Positions 17,439 through 25,633 of a DNA stretch of 64,000 nt are shown in pieces. The stretch is from the NCBI RefSeq assembly GCF_003944795.1, contig NZ_RWBG01000003.1:186001-250000 (forward strand), read 5' to 3'. The notes beneath the pieces were generated by a model. That model did no database searches. It was not told where the DNA came from and saw only the letters and a program-made list of their open reading frames with translations. The position numbers and the translations under genes were made by a program. The stretch's first letter is position 1; each line of letters starts with the position of its first letter. The stretch is from Mangrovimonas spongiae. Lineage in GTDB: Bacteria > Bacteroidota > Bacteroidia > Flavobacteriales > Flavobacteriaceae.

Positions 17439-18203
17439 ATGGAACTTCATTCAAATATTTTAGGAAAAGGAACTCCTTTTGTTATACTACATGGGTTTTT
17501 AGGTATGGGTGATAATTGGAAAACCCATGCCAAACACTTAGCAAAAGACGGTTACGAAGTCCACTTAGTAGATCAAAGAAATCATGGCAGAAGTTTTCAT
17601 AGCAATCAGTTTAATTACGATGTTATGGCAAAAGACTTAAAAACATATTGTGATAAACATGACTTAAGAGACGTTATTTTGTTGGGGCATTCTATGGGAG
17701 GAAAAACAGCTATGTTATTTGCCGTAGATTACCCAGAATACATTTCAAAGTTAATTGTAGCCGATATTTCTCCTAGATTTTACCCTATTCATCATGATAA
17801 AATTTTAGAAGGACTCTCAAATTTAGACTTTTCCAAAATTGAAAATAGAAGAGAAGCCGATGATGCGCTATCAAGCTATGTGTCAGATTTTGGTATACGG
17901 CAATTCTTACTAAAAAACCTGTATTGGAAAGAAAAAGGACGATTAGCTTTACGTCTTAATTTACCCGTTTTAAAAGACCAAGTAGGTGAAGTAGGAGAAG
18001 CTTTGCCAATGCATACTAAGTTTGAAAAAGGAACCCTTTTTTTAAGAGGCGATAAATCAGAATATATTTCGCCACAAGACGAACGTTTAATTCATACTCA
18101 TTTTCCTAACGCAGAGATAAAAACCATAGAAAACGCGGGACATTGGTTGCATGCAGAAAATCCGAAAGACTTTTATAACGAAGTCATAAAATTTATTTCT
18201 TAA
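17439..18203 (+). CDS. Alpha/beta-fold hydrolase (YbfF-like esterase)
   Basis: A 254-residue cytosolic hydrolase. Nucleophile Ser85 sits in LLGHSMGGKT, with Asp205 (LRGDKSEYI) and His235 (NAGHWLHAE) completing a triad; the oxyanion segment is LHGFLGMGDNW. Relatives include YbfF and other acyl-CoA or carboxyl esterases; the substrate is unknown. It begins one base after the pdxJ stop (TAA directly followed by ATG), so translation is probably coupled. Confidence 0.9.
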   Translation: MELHSNILGKGTPFVILHGFLGMGDNWKTHAKHLAKDGYEVHLVDQRNHGRSFHSNQFNYDVMAKDLKTYCDKHDLRDVILLGHSMGGKTAMLFAVDYPEYISKLIVADISPRFYPIHHDKILEGLSNLDFSKIENRREADDALSSYVSDFGIRQFLLKNLYWKEKGRLALRLNLPVLKDQVGEVGEALPMHTKFEKGTLFLRGDKSEYISPQDERLIHTHFPNAEIKTIENAGHWLHAENPKDFYNEVIKFIS

Positions 18204-18231
18204 CTTTCTAAACAATTAAAAACATAGACAG

Positions 18232-18579
18232 ATGAAATTAATTTTAAAATTACTGTTAAACGCCTTAGCCGTTGTGCTATTATCTAAACTGCTTTCTGGA
18301 GTAAGTGTAGATAGCTATCTTACAGCAACTATAGTAGCTTTAGTTTTGGCAATCCTTAACTTATTTGTTAAACCTATTTTAGTATTACTTACCTTGCCAG
18401 TAACGGTGGTTACTTTTGGTATATTCCTATTGTTTATCAATGCTTTTATAATACTTATTGCAGATAAATTAATAGAAGGCTTTTCGGTAAGTAGCGTTTG
18501 GATTGCTATACTTTTTAGCATCTTATTATCCATCTTGCAATCTATACTACATTCACTTTTAAAAGACGATGAAAAATAG
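18232..18579 (+). CDS. Small four-helix membrane protein (phage-holin-IV-like, PF04020 type)
   Basis: A 115-residue, very hydrophobic protein with about four membrane segments (residues 2-22, 28-48, 52-75, 90-110) and the motif ILNLFVKPILVLLTLPVTVVTFGIFL that marks this family. Annotation pipelines call it a phage holin, but there is no phage gene near it and the family is widespread in bacterial chromosomes. The function is unknown. It is the last gene of the pdxJ unit and ends at a strong terminator. Confidence 0.87.
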   Translation: MKLILKLLLNALAVVLLSKLLSGVSVDSYLTATIVALVLAILNLFVKPILVLLTLPVTVVTFGIFLLFINAFIILIADKLIEGFSVSSVWIAILFSILLSILQSILHSLLKDDEK

Positions 18580-18603
18580 GCTGAATTTCAATACGTTAAA
18601 AAC

Positions 18604-18635
18604 TTTGTGGGGATGCAAAAAAAGTTATACTTTTG
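18604..18635 (+). promoter_or_regulatory. Putative trigger factor promoter embedded in a terminator hairpin
   Basis: TTTG (18604-18607), then 20 bases, then TACTTTTG (18628-18635), which fits TAnnTTTG. The -7 element lies in the loop and second arm of the upstream terminator. The tig start codon is 53 bases downstream. Confidence 0.6.
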
Positions 18636-18646
18636 CATCCCTTTTT
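18610..18646 (+). terminator. Intrinsic terminator after the holin-like gene
   Basis: An 11-bp perfect stem, GGGATGCAAAA (18610-18620) with TTTTGCATCCC (18631-18641), then TTTTT. It separates the pdxJ unit from trigger factor. Confidence 0.88.
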
Positions 18647-18688
18647 AAATTAAAATAGAAGCGCCAAAAGGCCACATAATTTTTGAGC

Positions 18689-20017
18689 ATGAATATTACA
18701 AGAGAAAACATTGATGCATTAAATGCAGTCGTAAAAGTTGATATTGAAAAAGAAGACTACAACGATAAAGTAGAAAAAATCCTTTCAGATTATAGAAGAA
18801 CGGCTAACATACCTGGTTTTAGAAAAGGTCATGTGCCAATGGGAATGGTGAAAAAACAATACGGAAAAGCCGTATTAGTAGATGAGGTAAACAAACTTTT
18901 ACAAGATGCGTTAAACAAATATTTAACCGAAGAAAAACTAGACGTTTTAGGGCAACCATTACCAAAGCCACAAGACGATTTAGATTGGGATGCAGAAAAA
19001 CTATCTTTTGAGTTTGAATTAGGTTTGGCACCAGAATTTGATGTAGATATTAAGCCTAAAAAAGCCATTACACAATACAATATTGTTGCAGATGATAAAA
19101 TGATCAACGAGCAAGTTGAAAACATCCAAAAACAATACGGTAAATTAGTCTCTCAAGATACTATAGAAAAAGATAGTGAAGTTACAGGAACGTTTAAAAA
19201 CGACGAACGCGAGATAGAAAACACGGTAACTTTAACCTTAGATAAATTTAAAGGAAAAGCGACCGAAAAGAAATTTATTGGGGCCAAAGTAGGCGACGTT
19301 ATCGAACTTAAAACAAAAGGACTTTACAGCGATGAGCATGAATTAATGCACGCATTAAAATTAACTCACGATGAGGTTCACGGTTTAGAAATAGATGTAA
19401 CGTTTACAGTAACTGAAATAAACGAACGTGAATTAGCCGATTTAGATCAGGAGTTATTTGATAAACTTTTTGGAAAAGGTACCGTAACCAGTGTTACCGA
19501 GCTTAAAGAAAAAATTAAAGAAGACGCCGAAAAACAATTCAAGCAACAAGCCGACCAAAAACTACTAAACGACATTACAGAATATTTAGTAGATAACACC
19601 AAGTTTGATTTACCTGCAGAATTCTTACAAAAATGGATGCAAACAGCAGGAGAAAAAGAACTTGATGAAGCCGAAGCTAAAGAAGAATACGAAAAATCAG
19701 AAAAAAGCTTACGCTACCAATTAATCGAAGGTAAATTAATTACCGATAACGATATTAAGGTAACCATGGACGATATTAAAGACCATGCCAAGCAAATGAT
19801 AAAAGCACAAATGGCACAATTTGGTCAAATGAATCCTTCTGAAAAGGAATTAGACGATATTGCAGCAAGAGTATTATCTAATCAAGACGAAGCGAGAAGA
19901 ATTTCAGAGCAAATCATTAGCCAAAAACTATTAGATCTTTACAAAGAAAAATCTAATCTTAAAACAAAAGAAGTTACTTACGACGCATTTGTAAAAGAGG
20001 TTTACGGAGATAAATAA
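18689..20017 (+). CDS. tig: Trigger factor, ribosome-associated chaperone
   Basis: A 442-residue chaperone for nascent chains. The N-terminal ribosome-binding domain has the signature region NIPGFRKGHVPMGMVKKQYG; a central FKBP-like domain and a long helical C-terminal domain follow. The start is the ATG at 18689 (MNITRENIDALN); a TTG two codons upstream is unlikely. The central domain is weakly conserved compared with proteobacterial tig, as is usual in Bacteroidota, so prolyl isomerase activity is uncertain. The order tig-clpP-clpX matches many bacteria. Confidence 0.96.
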   Translation: MNITRENIDALNAVVKVDIEKEDYNDKVEKILSDYRRTANIPGFRKGHVPMGMVKKQYGKAVLVDEVNKLLQDALNKYLTEEKLDVLGQPLPKPQDDLDWDAEKLSFEFELGLAPEFDVDIKPKKAITQYNIVADDKMINEQVENIQKQYGKLVSQDTIEKDSEVTGTFKNDEREIENTVTLTLDKFKGKATEKKFIGAKVGDVIELKTKGLYSDEHELMHALKLTHDEVHGLEIDVTFTVTEINERELADLDQELFDKLFGKGTVTSVTELKEKIKEDAEKQFKQQADQKLLNDITEYLVDNTKFDLPAEFLQKWMQTAGEKELDEAEAKEEYEKSEKSLRYQLIEGKLITDNDIKVTMDDIKDHAKQMIKAQMAQFGQMNPSEKELDDIAARVLSNQDEARRISEQIISQKLLDLYKEKSNLKTKEVTYDAFVKEVYGDK

Positions 20018-20056
20018 TCCGTAACGCTTTGAGAAAGAATAATTGCTTATATTTAG

Positions 20057-20091
20057 GCGTTGAAATTTTTAACATTTCAACGCTTTTTTTT
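20057..20091 (+). terminator. Intrinsic terminator between tig and clpP
   Basis: GCGTTGAAA (20057-20065) pairs with TTTCAACGC (20075-20083), followed by eight T. Expression of clpP must then come from read-through or from a promoter near the end of tig. Confidence 0.85.
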
Positions 20092-20117
20092 ATTTTAGAA
20101 AAAACTCAACAAAGACT

Positions 20118-20792
20118 ATGAATTACGCAAAAGAATTTGAAAAATTCGCTATAAAAGACCAAGGCGTTAGCAGTACATACTACAACAAAATTATGAGTAG
20201 TATGTATCCTGTAGGATTAACGCCAAATATTATTGAAGAACGCCAAATGAACGCCGTGGCTATGGATGTGTTTTCTCGTTTAATGATGGATCGCATTATC
20301 TTTCTAGGAACAGGAATAAACGACCAAGTGGCTAATATTGTGCAAGCTCAGTTATTGTTTTTAGAAAGTACAGATTCTTCTAAAGATATTCAAATATACA
20401 TAAACTCACCAGGAGGAAGCGTTTATGCTGGCCTAGGAATTTATGACACCATGCAATTTATTAAGCCAGATGTAGCTACTATTTGTACAGGTATGGCAGC
20501 CTCAATGGGTGCGGTATTATTATGTGCTGGAGCTCAAGGAAAAAGAAGCGGTTTAACACACTCTCGTGTTATGATACATCAACCACTTGGTGGGGCGCAA
20601 GGTCAAGCGAGTGATATTGAAATAACCGCAAGAGAAATTTTAACATTAAAAGAAGAGTTATACAAAATTATAAGTAAGCACTCCGGTCAAGAATACGACA
20701 AAGTATATGCCGATAGTGATCGTGATTACTGGATGAAAGCCGATAAAGCTAAAGAATACGGTATGATAGACGAAATATTAGTGCGAAACTAA
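20118..20792 (+). CDS. clpP: ATP-dependent Clp protease proteolytic subunit
   Basis: A 224-residue serine protease that forms the 14-mer chamber used with ClpX. The catalytic triad is visible: Ser129 (GMAASMG), His154 ([13 protein letters not shown]) and Asp203 (DRDYWM). A longer N-terminal part than in E. coli (residues 1-25) may be a propeptide. It lies 30 bases before clpX, and the two are surely one transcript. Confidence 0.97.
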   Translation: MNYAKEFEKFAIKDQGVSSTYYNKIMSSMYPVGLTPNIIEERQMNAVAMDVFSRLMMDRIIFLGTGINDQVANIVQAQLLFLESTDSSKDIQIYINSPGGSVYAGLGIYDTMQFIKPDVATICTGMAASMGAVLLCAGAQGKRSGLTHSRVMIHQPLGGAQGQASDIEITAREILTLKEELYKIISKHSGQEYDKVYADSDRDYWMKADKAKEYGMIDEILVRN

Positions 20793-20822
20793 ATAATATT
20801 ATTAGAATTAGAATTTGATTTT

Positions 20823-22055
20823 ATGGCAAAGGAAGATTTAGAATGCTCATTTTGTGGTAGGAAAAAGCCAGAAACCAACTTGTTAATAGCTGGGTTAGAT
20901 GCACACATCTGTGATCGCTGTATAGAGCAAGCTCACGGTATTGTTTTAGAAGAATCTAAACAAACTGATAACAGTGAACTTAGTGCAGAACTTATGCTGC
21001 GTAAGCCGCAAAAAATAAAAGCGTTCTTAGATGAATATATTATAGGTCAAGAAACAACCAAAAAAATCATGTCGGTTGCAGTATACAATCACTACAAAAG
21101 ATTGCTGCAACAACCTTCCGATGACGATATTGAAATCCAGAAAAGTAATATCGTTATGGTAGGCCAAACAGGAACTGGTAAAACCCTAATGGCAAAAACC
21201 GTTGCTAAAATGCTTAATGTACCTTTAGCTATAGTTGATGCTACTGTGTTAACTGAAGCGGGCTATGTAGGTGAAGATGTTGAAAGTATTTTAACGCGAC
21301 TTTTACAAGCAGCCGATTATAATCTAGATAAAGCGCAAAAAGGGATTGTGTTTATTGATGAGATTGATAAAATTGCGCGTAAAAGTGATAACCCATCCAT
21401 TACACGAGATGTTTCTGGAGAAGGTGTTCAGCAAGCGCTTTTAAAACTATTAGAAGGAACTACGGTAAATGTACCACCAAAAGGCGGACGAAAACACCCA
21501 GACCAAAAGTTTATTGAGGTAAACACCGAAAACATTTTATTTATTGCTGGTGGTGCTTTTGATGGTATTGATAAAGTAATTTCTAAACGTTTAAACATGC
21601 AAGCAGTTGGTTATAGCGCTTCAAAATCGGAAGAAGTTATCGACCAGGAAAATTTGTTACAGTACATTATACCAAAAGATTTAAAAGATTTTGGTTTAAT
21701 ACCAGAAATTATTGGGCGTTTACCTGTGTTAACTCATATGAATCCTTTAGATGATAAAACCCTTAGAGCTATTTTAACCGAGCCTAAGAATGCTATCATT
21801 AAACAGTATAAAAAACTGTTTGAAATGGACGATATTGAGTTTAGTATTACCGATGGTGCGCTAGATTTTATAGTGCATAAAGCCATTGAGTATAAACTTG
21901 GTGCTAGAGGACTTCGTTCATTATGTGAGGAGATTCTAACTGATGCCATGTTTGAGCTTCCAGGAAGTGACGAAAAAACTTTAAAAGTTACTAAAGCTTA
22001 CGCCGAGGATAAATTAACCAAGACCACGCTAAAAAAATTAAAAGCGGTATCTTAA
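20823..22055 (+). CDS. clpX: ATP-dependent Clp protease ATP-binding subunit ClpX
   Basis: A 410-residue AAA+ unfoldase. The C4 zinc-binding domain has Cys8, Cys11, Cys30 and Cys33. Walker A is GQTGTGKT (114-121), the pore loop is GYVG, and Walker B is VFIDEIDKI; the sensor-2 GARGLRS motif is near the end. It is the partner of the clpP gene just upstream. It ends at a bidirectional terminator facing the convergent lycopene cyclase gene. Confidence 0.97.
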   Translation: MAKEDLECSFCGRKKPETNLLIAGLDAHICDRCIEQAHGIVLEESKQTDNSELSAELMLRKPQKIKAFLDEYIIGQETTKKIMSVAVYNHYKRLLQQPSDDDIEIQKSNIVMVGQTGTGKTLMAKTVAKMLNVPLAIVDATVLTEAGYVGEDVESILTRLLQAADYNLDKAQKGIVFIDEIDKIARKSDNPSITRDVSGEGVQQALLKLLEGTTVNVPPKGGRKHPDQKFIEVNTENILFIAGGAFDGIDKVISKRLNMQAVGYSASKSEEVIDQENLLQYIIPKDLKDFGLIPEIIGRLPVLTHMNPLDDKTLRAILTEPKNAIIKQYKKLFEMDDIEFSITDGALDFIVHKAIEYKLGARGLRSLCEEILTDAMFELPGSDEKTLKVTKAYAEDKLTKTTLKKLKAVS

Positions 22056-22077
22056 GGTTGATGAAAATAAAAGATCA

Positions 22078-22109
22078 AAAAAGTCTACTTAATTTTAAGT
22101 AGACTTTTT
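22078..22109. terminator. Bidirectional terminator between clpX and the carotenoid operon
   Basis: A 15-bp perfect stem, AAAAAGTCTACTTAA (22078-22092) with TTAAGTAGACTTTTT (22095-22109). The stop codon of the lycopene cyclase gene (22085-22087) and its last codons lie inside the hairpin. Confidence 0.92.
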
Positions 22110-22780
22110 GTTTTAAAGTACTTATATAAATGTATGTTCATAAAAATTAAAAGTAAGCCGTAAATGCTATCTTCAATAGGGATGTTACTTATTCTAACAC
22201 CTAAATTTTCGGCATCATTATACCAAACAATAGGGTCGATAAAAAAACTACCAGTTAAAATACCATTGCTTAAATAAAAAAATGGTAGCACAAGTAAATA
22301 GCTTAAATAGTAATAAGATAAGTCAACTTTTTTTACAGTCAAATAACTTAAATATAAACTTGTACTCAAACAAGTTACAAACGTATATAGTTTGTTGTAA
22401 TTAAAGATAGCTATTAGAAGAAGGATAGTAATTAAAGCAAAAGTCAGGACATGTTGAATTTTTTCTAAAGGATTTTGTTTTATAAGGTATTTAAGGGCGA
22501 AATAGGTAAACACACACGCAAAAGGAATACAGATGAAAAAGAGAATTTCTTCAATCGGTAAATTCCCTATACTAATACCAGTTAAGTATGTTGGGTTAAA
22601 ACCCCAAACACCCATTTTGGTAAAAATAGTATCCCAAATAATAAATATAATAGCCGTAATAATATTTCCTTTAAAAAAAGCTATCCAATCTTTATAAAAG
22701 GCATGCTTTGGGTAAAAGCTAGCAATTAAAGGAATAGCAATACAGCATAGATTTACCAATAAGTAGGTATAAGATTGCAT
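22085..22780 (-). CDS. crtYcd: Lycopene cyclase (fused CrtYc/CrtYd type)
   Basis: A 231-residue membrane protein with about seven helices. The heterodimeric-type cyclase motif appears twice, NLPIEEILFF (about residue 74) and NIPIEDSIYG (about residue 200), so it is a fusion of the CrtYc and CrtYd halves. It would close both beta rings of lycopene to give beta-carotene. Its start overlaps the crtZ stop by one base. It is last in the crtI-crtB-crtZ-crtYcd operon; the product set points to zeaxanthin. Confidence 0.9.
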   Translation of the reverse strand: MQSYTYLLVNLCCIAIPLIASFYPKHAFYKDWIAFFKGNIITAIIFIIWDTIFTKMGVWGFNPTYLTGISIGNLPIEEILFFICIPFACVFTYFALKYLIKQNPLEKIQHVLTFALITILLLIAIFNYNKLYTFVTCLSTSLYLSYLTVKKVDLSYYYLSYLLVLPFFYLSNGILTGSFFIDPIVWYNDAENLGVRISNIPIEDSIYGLLLIFMNIHLYKYFKTKSLLKIK

Positions 22781-23235
22781 TATTTATATTGGTTATGATA
22801 TTTTTTAGGAACATACAGCATGCCAAAACATTCACCATCTTCTTTTCCTAAATGCTTATGATGTATTTTATGAGCCTTTCTTAGTCCTAAGAGAAACTTG
22901 TTTTTGGTGTGTTTAAACCACTTAAATCGTTGGTGTATAAGTACATCGTGAATCAAAAAATAGGCAATACCATAGCACAGAATACCCAAACCAATAAAAA
23001 ATAAAATATTTAAGTTAGGAACCAGACCAAAATAAAATAACAAGATACTGGGAATGGCAAATATGACAAAAAAAGCATCATTTTTTTCAAACGTATGGGC
23101 GTATTTTGGCTGATGATGATCTTTATGTAAATACCATAAAAGTCCATGCATAATGTACTTGTGTGTTAGCCAAGTTACTGCTTCCATGATAATAAAAGTA
23201 GTTATAGTTACTATAATGTAAATTAAAACAGACAT
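22780..23235 (-). CDS. crtZ: Beta-carotene hydroxylase (fatty acid hydroxylase superfamily)
   Basis: A 151-residue membrane di-iron hydroxylase adding 3-OH groups to beta-carotene. The histidine boxes are present: THKYIMHG (His25, His30), HKDHH (37-41) and HKIHHKHLGKEDGECFG near residue 130, with HDVLIHQRF between them. Helices flank each box. The place between crtB and the lycopene cyclase makes the hydroxylase call firm. Zeaxanthin is the expected product; no ketolase (crtW) is in the window. Confidence 0.93.
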   Translation of the reverse strand: MSVLIYIIVTITTFIIMEAVTWLTHKYIMHGLLWYLHKDHHQPKYAHTFEKNDAFFVIFAIPSILLFYFGLVPNLNILFFIGLGILCYGIAYFLIHDVLIHQRFKWFKHTKNKFLLGLRKAHKIHHKHLGKEDGECFGMLYVPKKYHNQYK

Positions 23236-23262
23236 AATTAAAGTTAAGAATTAACAGCGATT

Positions 23263-24099
23263 TTAAAAAGCATGAAGCTTATAGCGTATATATGATTTCG
23301 TAAAAATGAAAAACTTAAGACCATTGGACACACGTATGCGTCTATTTGTGATAAGTTTAGAATCGGTGTTTTTTAATTTTTTCAAAAGTTTTAAATAATA
23401 CCTGTAAGCAATATAAACACCAAGCCTACTTTCTATTGGTAACTGAATAATGCCTTTATAAGCTTCATTAAAATCCAATTCTATATCGTTTATAATCTCC
23501 TGCTTAGTTAAGTTGTTTAAGGTGTTATTTTGAAGATTAGGAAAATACGATCGGCCAAGTTTTTCGGTATCGTCTTTAAAATCTCTTAAAAAGTTTACCT
23601 TTTGAAATGCTGAGCCTAAATGTTTAGCCGATTGCTTTAAATCGTTAAACTTAATGTCGTCATTATTTACAAAAACCCTTAAGCACATAAGGCCAACCAC
23701 ATCGGCAGAGCCATAAATGTAATTCTCATAATCTTCTTTAGTCGTATAGTTAGAAACCGTTAAATCGGCTTCCATACGTTTTAGAAAATCCTCGGCATAA
23801 GTGTGTAATTTATAGTTATGCACGACCTCTTGAAACGCATTAATAATAGGGTTTAGGCTAATTTTATGCTCAAGTGCTTTGTGGTAATCATGAACAAAAT
23901 CTTTAAAAAGACGCTCTTGATTATAGTCGTTAAACGAATCTACAATCTCATCGGCATAACGAACAAAACCGTAAATGGCATAAATAGCAGGTCTAATCGA
24001 AGGGGCAAATAGCTTAATACCTAAAGAGAAAGAGGTGCTGTATGTTTTTGTGATAATTTCACTGCATTTTAAACTAGAGGAGTCGAATAAGGCTTTCAT
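23263..24099 (-). CDS. crtB: Phytoene synthase
   Basis: A 278-residue squalene/phytoene synthase condensing two GGPP to phytoene. Both Asp-rich metal sites are visible: DEIVD (50-54, in RYADEIVDSF) and DFKDD (173-177, in NFLRDFKDDTEKLGRSYFP). Its ATG overlaps the crtI stop (ATGA), so translation is coupled. No GGPP synthase (crtE) gene is in this cluster. Confidence 0.95.
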   Translation of the reverse strand: MKALFDSSSLKCSEIITKTYSTSFSLGIKLFAPSIRPAIYAIYGFVRYADEIVDSFNDYNQERLFKDFVHDYHKALEHKISLNPIINAFQEVVHNYKLHTYAEDFLKRMEADLTVSNYTTKEDYENYIYGSADVVGLMCLRVFVNNDDIKFNDLKQSAKHLGSAFQKVNFLRDFKDDTEKLGRSYFPNLQNNTLNNLTKQEIINDIELDFNEAYKGIIQLPIESRLGVYIAYRYYLKLLKKLKNTDSKLITNRRIRVSNGLKFFIFTKSYIRYKLHAF

Positions 24100-25568
24100 G
24101 ATGTATGATATTTATTAATTAAATCGCTAACAATTTTACCCGAAATTAAAGATGGAGGAACTCCTGGTCCAGGAACAGTTAATTGCCCACAGAAATAAAG
24201 ATTGTTTAGTTTTTTGCTTTTTAGTTTAGGCCTAAGAATATGGGTTTGCATTAACGTGTTTGCTAGTCCGTAGGCATTGCCTTTATAGGAGTTGTAGTCT
24301 TGTTTAAAATCGCTTACACAATACGATTCATGAAAAAGAACATGGTCTTTAATAGATTCTCCAGTGATGTTTTCAAGACGATCAATTAATTGTTTAAAAT
24401 AGGTTTCTCTAATTTCAGGTGTGTCCTTTATATCTGGAGCAATTGGAATTAAGAAAATAGCAGCTTCCTTGTTTTTGGGTGCAACACTTTCGTCTGTTAT
24501 ACTTGGAAAACTAGCATAAAATAAAGGTTTTTCTGCCCACTCTTTAGTATCGTATATAGTTTTGGCATGAATTTCAAAATCGGTGTCAAAAAATAAAGTA
24601 TGGTGGGATACGTTGTTAAGTTTTTTATCTATGCCAACATAAAATAGTAACGCCGAAGGCGCAAATGTTTTGTTGTTCCAATAATTTTCTGTGTATTGCC
24701 TTAAATGATTTGGCAGTAAGGTTTCAGTATGATAATAATCGGCACCACTAAGTAAAATGTCGCAATCAAAATATCCGCAGTTTGTATTTACTCCAGAAAC
24801 TGAGTTATCGTTCTTAGTGATTATTTCATTAACTTCACAATTGGTGTGAATAGTAACATCTAAGCTTTTTGCTAATGTGCTTATACCTTCTACAACCTTA
24901 TACATACCACCTTTAGGATGCCAAGTGCCTAATTTAAAATCGGCATAATTCATAAAATTGTAAAAAGACGGTGTGTTATCTGGTTTGGCGCCAAGAAACA
25001 ATACAGGAAACTCTAAGGTTTTTCTTAGCTTTTTATTTTTAAACGATTTAGAAACTTGCTTTGAAATCGTTGAAATAAATTCATGTAACTTAAAGATGGT
25101 TTTCCAATTAACTATTTCCAAGAGGTTTTCGCCTGGTTTATAAACTAAATTTTTTATAGCGATATTGTAATTTATTTCGGCTTTGTTAATAAACTGTTGT
25201 AGTTTTTCACTACTTCCTTTTTCAATATTTTCAAAGGTTTGTTTTATTTCGTTAAAACTGTCAGAAATGCTTATAGCATCTTGCTTGCCAAAATAAATTT
25301 GATAAGCAGGGCTGAGTTTGTTTAAGGTGTAAAATTCTGAAGTTGTTTTGCCAAAATCATTAAAAAAACGTTCAAAAACATCAGGCATCCAATAAAATGT
25401 TGGGCCAATATCGAAAGTAAATCCGTCTTTTTTTAATTGCCTTGCACGTCCTCCAATAGTGCTATTTTTTTCAAGAATAGTCACTTTGTGACCTTGTTTT
25501 GCTAAATAGCAAGCAGCAGAAAGTGATGAAAATCCCGATCCGATAACAATAATTTTTTTTGAATTCAT
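24096..25568 (-). CDS. crtI: Phytoene desaturase (CrtI type)
   Basis: A 490-residue FAD-dependent desaturase that turns phytoene into lycopene. The N-terminal dinucleotide fold (VIGSGFSSLSAACYLAKQG, ILEKN, GGRA) and the C-terminal CrtI signature (NLYFCGQLTVPGPGVPPSLISG) are both intact. It is the first crt gene, with crtB overlapping its end by 4 bases. A terminator-like hairpin separates it from the upstream fasciclin gene and no promoter is evident between them, so expression may depend on read-through from the fasciclin promoter. Confidence 0.96.
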   Translation of the reverse strand: MNSKKIIVIGSGFSSLSAACYLAKQGHKVTILEKNSTIGGRARQLKKDGFTFDIGPTFYWMPDVFERFFNDFGKTTSEFYTLNKLSPAYQIYFGKQDAISISDSFNEIKQTFENIEKGSSEKLQQFINKAEINYNIAIKNLVYKPGENLLEIVNWKTIFKLHEFISTISKQVSKSFKNKKLRKTLEFPVLFLGAKPDNTPSFYNFMNYADFKLGTWHPKGGMYKVVEGISTLAKSLDVTIHTNCEVNEIITKNDNSVSGVNTNCGYFDCDILLSGADYYHTETLLPNHLRQYTENYWNNKTFAPSALLFYVGIDKKLNNVSHHTLFFDTDFEIHAKTIYDTKEWAEKPLFYASFPSITDESVAPKNKEAAIFLIPIAPDIKDTPEIRETYFKQLIDRLENITGESIKDHVLFHESYCVSDFKQDYNSYKGNAYGLANTLMQTHILRPKLKSKKLNNLYFCGQLTVPGPGVPPSLISGKIVSDLINKYHTS

Positions 25569-25584
25569 TTAATGACTTTTAAAT

Positions 25585-25610
25585 AAGCCGATAGCTAAAA
25601 CTATCGGCTT
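25585..25610 (-). terminator. Hairpin terminator or attenuator between the fasciclin gene and crtI
   Basis: A 10-bp perfect stem, AAGCCGATAG (25585-25594) with CTATCGGCTT (25601-25610). On the minus strand it is followed by only a short, broken T-run (TTATTTAAAA), so termination is probably partial. Confidence 0.65.
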
Positions 25611-25633
25611 GTAAATTGAATTATTGTTTGCTA

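Noticed and set aside
18232-18579. Holin-like gene as a sign of a prophage
   Set aside because: No lysin, integrase, capsid or tail gene is near, and this holin-IV-like family is common as a housekeeping membrane protein.
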